Of a stretch of 64,000 bases of DNA, positions 7,993-15,442 are shown piece after piece. The stretch is from Deltaproteobacteria bacterium (GTDB lineage: Bacteria; Desulfobacterota; Binatia; Binatales; Binataceae). The notes under the pieces are model-generated. The model did no database searches. It was given only the letters and a program-made list of their open reading frames with translations, and was not told the DNA's origin. Numbering within the stretch: the stretch's first letter is position 1; each line of letters begins with the position of its first letter. The stretch spans positions 37,026 through 101,025 of the forward strand of contig JAJYRQ010000008.1 of the NCBI GenBank assembly GCA_021794015.1, written 5' to 3'. Position numbers and translations under genes: made by a program.

Positions 7993-9201
7993 TCAGTCGG
8001 CCGGACGCATCTTGCGCACCTCGGCATCCGAGGGCAGATAGTCGGCGCCGTCGGCATAGTGCCAGTCAGCCATCACTCCCTTGCCGTCCTGGACCGCGAT
8101 CCGCCCGACGTAGGCCCCCATCGTCGATTGGTGGTCGATCGCCCGGAAAACGACCTTGCCGAAAGGTGTCGTCAGGCGCAGGCCTTGGGCCGCCTTGATA
8201 AGCTTGTCGGTGTCAAGCGAGCCTGCCCGCCGGATGGTGGCCGCCACCGCCATCATTGTACTGTAGCCCACCACCGAGCCCATGTACGGGTGTTCGTGAA
8301 ACTTGGCCATATAAGCCTTGAGAAAGCGCGCGTGCTCGGGAGTCTTGATGGCGTACCAGGGGTAGCCGGTTACGATCCAGCCGCGCGGCGCCTCGTCCTT
8401 GAGAGGTTCGAGGTACTCGGGCTCGCCCGTGAGCAGGCTCAAGACCGCGCGACGGGCGAAAAGGCCGCGGGTTTCGCCCTCGCGGACGAACTTGGCAAGG
8501 TCGGACGCGAAAAGTGCGCTGTAGATAGCCTCGGGCTTGCCTTCGGCCAGCGCTTCCACGGTGGCGCCGGCGTCAATCTTGCCGAGTTGCGGCCACTGCT
8601 CGGCGACCCATTTAAGGCCCGGCCGTTTAACCGCCAGCAGCTTCTGAAAGTTGCGCACCGCCGACTGCCCGTACTCGTAGTTCGGCGCCACGGTCGCCCA
8701 GCGCCGGGCGGCCAGCCCGGCCGCCTCCCGGGCCAGCATCGCCGCCTGCATGTAAGTGTTGGGACGCAGGCGAAACGTGTAGCGGTTGCCCTGCTCCCAG
8801 GTGATGGCGTCGCTCAGCGGCTCGCCGGCCATGAAAAAGACCCGGTTCTGCTTGGCAAAGCTGCTGACCGCAAGCCCTACGTTGGAGAGGTAGGTGCCGC
8901 TTATCAGCGCCACATGGTCCTTGCTCACAAGCTGCTGGGCGCGGTTGACCGCCTCGCCCGGCTTTGCGGCATCGTCGTAGGAGACAACTTCAAGCTTGCG
9001 GCCAAGCACGCCGCCCGAGGCGTTCACCTCGTCAACCGCCATGCGCCAGCCATTACGGTACGGGCCGGTATAGAGCGGGATGACGCTGTAGCTGTTGATG
9101 TCGCCGACCCGGATTGGCTCGGCAGCCTGCCCAGGCAAGGCTCCGGCCGCAAGCGCCAATGCCAGAACCGCTGCGTACGACACTACCCGTGTACTGCTCA
9201 T
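7993..9201 (-). CDS. ABC transporter substrate-binding protein, LIV type
   Basis: A 402-aa periplasmic binding protein. A signal peptide is seen at residues 1-26 (hydrophobic YAAVLALALAAGALPGQA, cleavage near AEP). The type I periplasmic-binding fold follows, with GGVLGRKLEVVSYDDAAKPG and QLVSKDHVALISGTYLSNVGLA. It should deliver substrate to the fused LivHM permease. GGAG lies 8 nt before the ATG. It is 50 nt downstream of the DUF1185 gene. A catabolic binding protein for an aromatic or N-heterocyclic acid is likely from context; the ligand cannot be read from the sequence. Confidence 0.9.
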   Translation of the reverse strand: MSSTRVVSYAAVLALALAAGALPGQAAEPIRVGDINSYSVIPLYTGPYRNGWRMAVDEVNASGGVLGRKLEVVSYDDAAKPGEAVNRAQQLVSKDHVALISGTYLSNVGLAVSSFAKQNRVFFMAGEPLSDAITWEQGNRYTFRLRPNTYMQAAMLAREAAGLAARRWATVAPNYEYGQSAVRNFQKLLAVKRPGLKWVAEQWPQLGKIDAGATVEALAEGKPEAIYSALFASDLAKFVREGETRGLFARRAVLSLLTGEPEYLEPLKDEAPRGWIVTGYPWYAIKTPEHARFLKAYMAKFHEHPYMGSVVGYSTMMAVAATIRRAGSLDTDKLIKAAQGLRLTTPFGKVVFRAIDHQSTMGAYVGRIAVQDGKGVMADWHYADGADYLPSDAEVRKMRPAD

Positions 9202-9251
9202 AGTTGGTCTCCGTTGGTTGTGGCCGAAACGGTGATCGCGCCGCGCGCCGG

Positions 9252-9839
9252 TCAGCGCAGGCCGTCTTCTCCCTTGATCTGGTCCTTGGTGAGGCCGCCG
9301 ACGCGCGCCAGCGGCCGTCCGCTGTCGGTAACCGCCACGGCGACTACGATCTCGGCGGCCCTGGGCGCGTCAGCCACCCGGACCTCCATCGCGTCGAAGT
9401 GACTGCGCACGAAGGCGGCGTCTTTGTGGCCCAGCGGCACGTCGATTGCGGTGCCGGCGCCGCCGGTTTTTTTGGCCGACGGCACCAGGGCGGCGCCCTT
9501 CTCGACCGCCTTGCGCAGCGGCTTGCCGAGTCGCGGATGCAAAATAGCCGCGGCGTGTTCGAGCTCTCCCGCCTCTCCCACGATTGCCGCCTTGCCGTAG
9601 CTTTCCGCCTGGCCGGGCGAGATACCGAGCGCGGCCACGGCTCTGCGGCCGAGGATTGCGCCCAACTCTTCGCCAATTGCGATTAGCGGCTCGAGGTCTT
9701 CAACGAACCGCCCGGCGCACGGGTTTTCGACGACCGCGACGGCTGCGGCCTTGCGGGTGGGCGGCGCGATCTCTCGGCCCATTTCCCGATGGACCTCCTC
9801 GACCACGGTGACTAGCTTGCGTACTCGCGCCAAGCTCAT
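9252..9839 (-). CDS. DUF1185 / AA_synth family protein
   Basis: A 195-aa protein of the AA_synth family (PF06684), recognised from RKLVTVVEEVHREMGREI at the start, the AVVENPCAGRFVEDLEPLI block and GHKDAAFVRSHFDAMEVRV. The family has a chorismate-mutase-like (BcCM/YjgF-like) trimeric fold and no proven reaction; as I recall, it recurs beside 6-hydroxynicotinate-reductase-like and xanthine-dehydrogenase-type genes, as here. A role as isomerase, tautomerase or hydrolase on a ring-opened or ring-reduced intermediate is a reasonable guess. AAGGAG lies 8 nt before the ATG, with a hairpin just upstream. Confidence 0.82.
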   Translation of the reverse strand: MSLARVRKLVTVVEEVHREMGREIAPPTRKAAAVAVVENPCAGRFVEDLEPLIAIGEELGAILGRRAVAALGISPGQAESYGKAAIVGEAGELEHAAAILHPRLGKPLRKAVEKGAALVPSAKKTGGAGTAIDVPLGHKDAAFVRSHFDAMEVRVADAPRAAEIVVAVAVTDSGRPLARVGGLTKDQIKGEDGLR

Positions 9840-9856
9840 GGCATTCGCTCCTTCCC

Positions 9857-9874
9857 GCCTGCCTTGCGGCAGGC
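9857..9874 (-). other. Small hairpin between the UbiD-family and DUF1185 genes
   Basis: A perfect 7-bp stem (GCCTGCC/GGCAGGC) with a 4-nt loop lies just upstream of the DUF1185 ribosome-binding site, in a 241-nt gap. No T-run follows, so it is more likely an mRNA processing or stability element than an intrinsic terminator. The rest of this gap shows nothing recognisable. Confidence 0.4.
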
Positions 9875-10080
9875 ACGGTCGTTAGCCAACGCGCCTCGAA
9901 GGCCGGCGCGCCAGCGGCCCTACTGCCAGCGCCGAGGCCGCCCTCGCGCGCGCCATTCTACCGCCTCTAAGTCAATCGCCGTTGGTTTACTGCCGAAACC
10001 ATCTCTTCCCACACTTTGCAAAACCGACCCTCAACGCGCCGGGCCCAGACAAGGTCTCTTGGTCAGCGCCCGCCGGGCGC

Positions 10081-11505
10081 TCAGTCAGCCGAAACTTTTC
10101 CGGCCCGGCTGCGCAGGCGCGCCAGGATTTTTTCAAGCATCCCGTCCTCCGCGCCCATCGGCTTGACCCGCTCGAAGGTGTCGCGGTCCTTCTGGCGCCA
10201 GGTCGGAGGTTTGGTCGCGTCGATCGCCATTTTCCCTCCGATCCGCATCACCGTAACCTCGGCCTCGTCGTAGCGGGGCGCCGAAATATCCAGCGGATGA
10301 ATCCGCTCGTGCGGGATAACGATCACGTCCTTTTCCGGATTAACCCGGGTCGAGAGCGCCCAGAATACCTCCTTGGGATCGTACACGTTGACGTCTTCGT
10401 CGACTGCTATCGCGATTTTCGGATGCAGATTGGGACTGGTGAGCGCCGCCAGCAACACGTCGCGCGCCTGCCCTTCCCACCTGGGCGTCATCTGGACAAA
10501 GACCACGAACATCGTCACCCAGCTTGGAATGTAGACCTCGTGAATCTCGCTAAAGCCATGCACCTCGCGCAGCCGGTTGTAAAGCGTCGCCGCCATTGGC
10601 AGGGACACCAGCACCTGGTGGTCGGTGAAGAGGGTCGCCTGGACGTGGCGAAAGATTGGGTTTTTCCGATGCGTGATGCCGGTGATCTCCCAAACCGGGG
10701 CGGGCCCGGCGGCGCCGTGCCGGTAGCCGGTGAACTCGCCGAATGGACCTTCCATCTCCCGTAGTTTGGGCCGCACGATGCCTTCGATGATTATCTCGGC
10801 ATGGGCGGGAACCTCGAGATCGATGGTTTCGCACTTGACCAGTTCGAGAGTTTCTCCGAGCACGCCGGCTCCCAGCTCGAGCTCGTCCCAGGTGTCGTGC
10901 TGGCCGCTGTAGTTGGACAGGATTTCGTAGCCCGGATGGACGCCGATCGCGTAGGCCATCGGCATCGGCTCGCCCCTGGCCTCATATTTCTGGTAGTGGC
11001 GCCAGTTGTGGCGGGCAGCCATCCAGAACGGGATGCGGCGCGGCTCCCGCACCAGCGCCCGGATCATAGCCTCGTTGCGCACCCCGGTCTCGGGATCCTT
11101 GGTGATAGTGACGCCCGACCCGATGTAGCGTCCGGCATCGCCCGCCGAGTGAATCGGCACCGGGATCTGCGTCACGTCGGCGTCCTTTCCGAGCCGCTTC
11201 ACCTCCTTGCACGGACCGTCCGATACGATAACTGATCGGCCAGGACCGTGCTTGAACATCCGCTCGGCCAGGTACGGCACCAGGCTCTTTTCGGAAGCCC
11301 CGAGGGCGAGCGCCTGGGTCTGCCGGTCGGCCAAGAGCCGGTCGCACAAGCGCCAGCCTGGAAAGCCGCTTAGCCGGTGCAGCATGAAGGGATGCAAACT
11401 TTCCGAGGCAAGCACGCCGGCCTGCCGGATCGGGTCAACCTGGTCGTGAATATTGACCAAACGCTCGCCGAGCTCTTCAAGAAAACTTCTCAAGCTAGCG
11501 GCCAT
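10081..11505 (-). CDS. UbiD-family (prenylated-FMN) decarboxylase
   Basis: A 474-aa UbiD-family enzyme, which (de)carboxylates aromatic or unsaturated acids with prenylated FMN. The catalytic stretch EGPFGEFTGYRHG (active-site Glu) is clear, as are the flavin-region sequence RNEAMIRALVREPRRIPF and the C-terminal block GGKMAIDATKPP. Several paralogues act on heteroaromatic acids such as pyrrole or indole carboxylates. Here it may remove a ring carboxylate before or after hydroxylation. No UbiX flavin prenyltransferase is in the window. The ATG at 11505 is chosen because AGGAG lies 5 nt upstream; an ATG 3 nt earlier sits too close to it. Confidence 0.87.
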   Translation of the reverse strand: MAASLRSFLEELGERLVNIHDQVDPIRQAGVLASESLHPFMLHRLSGFPGWRLCDRLLADRQTQALALGASEKSLVPYLAERMFKHGPGRSVIVSDGPCKEVKRLGKDADVTQIPVPIHSAGDAGRYIGSGVTITKDPETGVRNEAMIRALVREPRRIPFWMAARHNWRHYQKYEARGEPMPMAYAIGVHPGYEILSNYSGQHDTWDELELGAGVLGETLELVKCETIDLEVPAHAEIIIEGIVRPKLREMEGPFGEFTGYRHGAAGPAPVWEITGITHRKNPIFRHVQATLFTDHQVLVSLPMAATLYNRLREVHGFSEIHEVYIPSWVTMFVVFVQMTPRWEGQARDVLLAALTSPNLHPKIAIAVDEDVNVYDPKEVFWALSTRVNPEKDVIVIPHERIHPLDISAPRYDEAEVTVMRIGGKMAIDATKPPTWRQKDRDTFERVKPMGAEDGMLEKILARLRSRAGKVSAD

Positions 11506-11634
11506 CATCTCTCCTCTCGAAGCCGCCAAGCCGCCCTCTGCCGCCGCGTGCCGCCGGCCTCTTGCTTGCGTCCGTCGGTTTCCTTCAATAACCGGCCGGC
11601 ATCAACCCGGGCCGGCTCTTGCGGCTCCCTTTGC

Positions 11635-12951
11635 CTAAGCCGGCAGCTCCTTGCCCCTGGTCTCGATCCCGAAGGGAATCACCAGCATCGCCAGAAGCAG
11701 AACAAGCGAGCTTAGCGCGATCGGCGCACCCACCGTGCCGAAATATTTTATTCCCCCTCCAACGAGGTAAGTGGCCGCGGCCGTCACAAAACGTCCGACT
11801 CCAAGGGCAAAGGCCATGGCGCTCGCCCGTTGTTCAGTGTGATACTGCTCGGGCACCCAGATGGTATAGACAGTGAAGCTTCCGCCACCGATCCCGAGCA
11901 CGAAGACACATACCAGAAACCAGCCAAGCGCGCCCGAGGCCATGTAGTAAACGTGGCCAAACCCGACCGCGATCGCCACCATGGCGAGAAAAAAGTAGAC
12001 GACACCGGCGCCCTTGCGGCCCAGCCGATCGGCCACCCTGGGGCAAACCAGGTGTCCGACAATGGTGCCGATTGCAACCACCATGAAGGCGTTCGAGGCG
12101 AGCTCGGCCGCCCGTTGGCGGCTAAGCCCGTTGCGCAGCGCCAAAAGGCTTATCGTTGCGGGAACATAGGCGGTGCCCGCCCAATAGCCGACCATCGCTC
12201 CCATGAGCACCACGGCGTTCACGATGGTTCGCCGGCGGTACTCTCTTGTGAAAAGCCCGAAAAGCGGCTCCCGGGCCGAGAGCTTGCCGCCGATCTCTTG
12301 CATCCGCTTCTCCCACCGCTCAGGCTCTTTCACACAGTAGCGGATGAAAGCCACCAGAAGCGCCGGCAGGCCGCCGAAGAGGAACATGGCGCGCCAGCCG
12401 AAATGAGCGCCGATCGTGTAATTGGCCAGCGCCGCCAAGAAAGTTCCGACCGGAAACCCGGTGTTCAGATATCCGATTCCACGGGTCCTTGCCTGCTCGG
12501 GCCACTCTTCGCTGATGAACGCGCTCGAGATGGAATACTCTCCGCCCACTCCGATACCGGCCAGCAGGCGCAGCACCGCCAGGTGCCAGACGTTCGAGGC
12601 AAAGCCGCAAAGCGCCGTGAAAAGCGCATACCACAGGACCGTCAAGCTAAGGGTGCGCACCCGGCCGAAGCGATCGGCAACCGGCCCCCAGCAGGCCGAC
12701 AGGCCCCACCCGATTAGAAACATCGCGAAAAGAAAGCCGCCCTGGGCGCCCAGGTTCGCCTCGGTCGCGGCCATCCCCGAGGCGGGCAAAAGCTCGCGCA
12801 ACGCCGGCACCAGGACCAGGCCGAAGATCGAGGCATCCATCCCGTCCAGGGAGTAGCCGCCCCAGGCGGCCAACAGGCCCAGTTTCTGATTGCGGGTAAG
12901 CGGCTGCCGGGGCGCGGCCTCAACTGCATCCTTGGCGCTTTGAGCCAGCAT
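11635..12951 (-). CDS. MFS transporter, aromatic acid:H+ symporter type
   Basis: A 438-aa twelve-helix major facilitator. The first helix carries the AAHS-like acidic motif (YSLDGMDASIFGLVL), loop 2-3 has GPVADRFGRVRT and the central part has ADRLGRKGAG, all typical of sialate/hydroxybenzoate-type symporters. It should import or export an organic acid across the inner membrane. Placed between the UPF0280 and UbiD-family genes, it gives the cluster a second transport route besides the ABC importer, which suggests a low- and a high-affinity system or substrate/product exchange (inference). Confidence 0.88.
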   Translation of the reverse strand: MLAQSAKDAVEAAPRQPLTRNQKLGLLAAWGGYSLDGMDASIFGLVLVPALRELLPASGMAATEANLGAQGGFLFAMFLIGWGLSACWGPVADRFGRVRTLSLTVLWYALFTALCGFASNVWHLAVLRLLAGIGVGGEYSISSAFISEEWPEQARTRGIGYLNTGFPVGTFLAALANYTIGAHFGWRAMFLFGGLPALLVAFIRYCVKEPERWEKRMQEIGGKLSAREPLFGLFTREYRRRTIVNAVVLMGAMVGYWAGTAYVPATISLLALRNGLSRQRAAELASNAFMVVAIGTIVGHLVCPRVADRLGRKGAGVVYFFLAMVAIAVGFGHVYYMASGALGWFLVCVFVLGIGGGSFTVYTIWVPEQYHTEQRASAMAFALGVGRFVTAAATYLVGGGIKYFGTVGAPIALSSLVLLLAMLVIPFGIETRGKELPA

Positions 12952-13007
12952 CGGTGCTAAAACCTCGTCTCCGGCCGGGCTCGACCCAAAGACTGCACAA
13001 GCCTGCG

Positions 13008-13946
13008 CTACGCTGCCAACGTCTCGGCGAGACGAAGCCAGCGCCGGTCAAGTCCGTGGCTTACGACCCGGTAGTGGCCGAACAGGGTTATCACCGCGCC
13101 ATAGATGAGCCCGGATGCGCAAAGCTCTTCGGCCTTGGCTGCTCCCTGGGCCAGCGCGGCGCCAATTTCATCGACGCCTAGCGCGCCGACCGAGAAGGTA
13201 ACCGGGATGTCGCCCAGATCGCTTTGCGGGTCGAGTTGCCGGGCCGCAAGCCGGCGGATGGCCGGGTGGCCGGGGCCAAGGTCCACGGCGTTGCCGACTA
13301 CCGTGGCGGCGGCGTCGGCTGCGGCTGCGTCGCCGGCCAGGACGGTTGCCGAATCGGCGATGCCGAGCGAGAAGCTGCGCCCGCCCCGCCCCTTTGTCGA
13401 GCGCCCGCTGGTGGCCACCCCGCGCACCGGCAGCGCCGCATCGATCTCCACGACGCCGAAGATCTCCGGCCTTGTCACGTCCGCCACAATTCCCGCCCGC
13501 AGCATCTCGTCCGGGCCCAGGTAAAGCGCAATATCGCCCCCGTTGTTGACGTAGGCGCGCCGAAGGCGCCGGCCGCAAGCCATCGCCTCGAGCACTTCGT
13601 CGGCAACCGCCCCCGCCACCGCCGCCATCGGCGTGATGAACCGATCGCGGTAGGGCCAGCAGGCAGCCACCATTCTCTGCGCCACGGGCCCCTCGACCTG
13701 GGGAAACGCCTGCCCCAGCGGACGACGCAAGACCGGCAACTCCTCGACCAGCGCGGCCAGCAGACCCTGCGCGCGCTCCCGCGCTTGTCCATACGCCCGG
13801 CGCACCTCCTCGGCCGCGCCAAACGCCTCGATAATCAGGTCTATCGGCCCGTGCTGGATACGCAAGCGCCGGCCGTCGGGCAGCAAGGCGCAGAACGGCG
13901 CTCCGCCCGGCGGCCGGGCCTGGCCCAAGGCCGGCGCACCGCTCAC
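13008..13946 (-). CDS. UPF0280 family protein (ApbE-like fold)
   Basis: A 312-aa UPF0280 protein, a family placed in the ApbE-like fold group. ApbE enzymes attach FMN covalently to Ser/Thr of target proteins. Family stretches seen are PYRDRFITPMAAVAGAVADE, AYVNNGGDIALYLGP, VATSGRSTKGRGGRSFSLGI and ADAAATVVGNAVD. The start is GTG at 13946, sharing GTGA with the stop of the reductase gene, so the two are made together; the frame extends further upstream but only inside the reductase gene. A flavin-transferase or maturation role for its neighbour is a testable inference, not established for the family. Confidence 0.85.
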   Translation of the reverse strand: MSGAPALGQARPPGGAPFCALLPDGRRLRIQHGPIDLIIEAFGAAEEVRRAYGQARERAQGLLAALVEELPVLRRPLGQAFPQVEGPVAQRMVAACWPYRDRFITPMAAVAGAVADEVLEAMACGRRLRRAYVNNGGDIALYLGPDEMLRAGIVADVTRPEIFGVVEIDAALPVRGVATSGRSTKGRGGRSFSLGIADSATVLAGDAAAADAAATVVGNAVDLGPGHPAIRRLAARQLDPQSDLGDIPVTFSVGALGVDEIGAALAQGAAKAEELCASGLIYGAVITLFGHYRVVSHGLDRRWLRLAETLAA

Positions 13947-15442
13947 GAGAGCCCCCGGCGCAGCGGCGGCTCGGCGTCGAAAGGCCACGGGTTGGCCGCG
14001 TGCCAAGCGGTGATTCGCACGCGGTCGGCGCGGCCGACCTCTTCGATCCGGCGGATGCTCTTGATATGGCCGCCCAGCACGCGGTAATCGTCAAGCCGCA
14101 GCGTAAACTCGATCGGCGCCACGATCGCCGGAGTCGGCACATAGCCGAAGGCGTTTTCCGGCATCCGCGTCACATCGACCATGTAGGTAATTCCGCCGCC
14201 GGGCCATACGTAAACCGGCGCGCCGCCCGAGGTAACCCGGGTGAGCGCCGCTTTGACCGAGCGCGTGAGTCTGACCGGGTTCTCGGTCACGCCGGCGCGC
14301 AGCGAGCCTCCCGCGCCGGCCATGAACAGCACGGAGACCAGGGCCGGCTCGCAGTTTTCCCCGATCCGCTCGACCACGGCGCGCACCGCCGGCGGCATCC
14401 GGGCCGCCTGCGGCCTTAGCTTATCGTCCAAGATGAAATAGGCGGCATCCTCGCCCGTCGTGCTGACCAGCAAGAGCCGAAGACCGGGCCACGCGGTCCG
14501 AGCGTCGATCGACTCGATGACCGACAGCGGCTCGCTGATATTCGTCCCGCCCCAGCCGGTGCCGGGCTCGGCGACCTGGAAGTAGCGGCCCGGCGTCGAG
14601 CGCCGCCCGCGCACCCTAATCCCGGCGGGACGCAGCCCGAGGAAACGGCCCGCCTGATGCTCGGTGAGCACGCCGGTGATATGGTCGTCCACCACGACGA
14701 CCTCGTCGACGTGACCGGCCCACTGTCTGGCAAAGATGCCGATTGTGGCCGATCCGCAGCCGACCCGCATCCGCTCCTCCTCGACCCCGTTGATAATCGG
14801 CGCTTTGCCGGCCTGGACGGTAAGCCTGGCACCGCCCTCAACGGCCAACTCGACCGGCTCCCGGTTGCATAGCTTGAGCATCGTCTGGCAGGCGACCCTG
14901 CCTTCTTTCTTGCCGCCCCCGGTTAGGTGGCGCACGCCGCCCACGGCCAGCATCTGCGAGCCGTACTCGGCAGTGGTCACGTGACCGACCTGCTCGTCCT
15001 GGCAGCGCACGGCTGCCTGCTCGGGTCCGATGAAGCGGTCGGTGTCGATCTTCAGCTTCACCCCGCAGTAGCTGAAGATTCCCTCAGTGACCACGGTCAC
15101 CATATCGACGCCGTGATGTTGGCTGGCCACGATAAAGGGCGCTGGCTTGTAGTCCGGGTAGGTCGTGCCGGACCCGATCCCGGTCGGGAAGAGCGCCTCG
15201 GCCGGCACCGGTGGTCCCGAGACGATCCCGCCGTCCCACTCGGGATTGGCAAGAAACGCCACCATATCGCCGCCCCGGTCGCGCACCTTTTGTGCGACCA
15301 CCAGCGAGTCCGTCCGCCTAAGCACGCCGCCGACGTTGCCGTAGCGGTCGCAGGCGCCGGTGCGGCCGGCCCGGATGCGGCAGAGCACGGGGCAAGCGTC
15401 GCAGACAACGATTCCCGGGTCGGCCTGTTCGCCGTCAGCCAT
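13943..15442 (-). CDS. 6-hydroxynicotinate reductase-like iron-sulfur protein
   Basis: A 499-aa protein of the family annotated as 6-hydroxynicotinate reductase (EC 1.3.7.1), which reduces the pyridone ring to 1,4,5,6-tetrahydro-6-oxonicotinate with reduced ferredoxin. The N-terminus has four cysteines at 14, 17, 21 and 31 (CDACPVLCRIRAGRTGAC), fit for a [4Fe-4S] cluster; further Cys occur at EGIFSYCGVKLKI and RVGCGSATIG. The E. barkeri enzyme is described with covalent flavin plus [2Fe-2S] and two [4Fe-4S] clusters; this shorter protein shows one clear cluster motif. AGGAGG lies 8 nt before the ATG at 15442, which overlaps the upstream stop by 8 nt. Confidence 0.85.
   Translation of the reverse strand: MADGEQADPGIVVCDACPVLCRIRAGRTGACDRYGNVGGVLRRTDSLVVAQKVRDRGGDMVAFLANPEWDGGIVSGPPVPAEALFPTGIGSGTTYPDYKPAPFIVASQHHGVDMVTVVTEGIFSYCGVKLKIDTDRFIGPEQAAVRCQDEQVGHVTTAEYGSQMLAVGGVRHLTGGGKKEGRVACQTMLKLCNREPVELAVEGGARLTVQAGKAPIINGVEEERMRVGCGSATIGIFARQWAGHVDEVVVVDDHITGVLTEHQAGRFLGLRPAGIRVRGRRSTPGRYFQVAEPGTGWGGTNISEPLSVIESIDARTAWPGLRLLLVSTTGEDAAYFILDDKLRPQAARMPPAVRAVVERIGENCEPALVSVLFMAGAGGSLRAGVTENPVRLTRSVKAALTRVTSGGAPVYVWPGGGITYMVDVTRMPENAFGYVPTPAIVAPIEFTLRLDDYRVLGGHIKSIRRIEEVGRADRVRITAWHAANPWPFDAEPPLRRGLS

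Noticed and set aside
12954..13007. A terminator between the UPF0280 and MFS genes
   Set aside because: The 56-nt gap has no hairpin followed by a T-run; the genes probably share a transcript.
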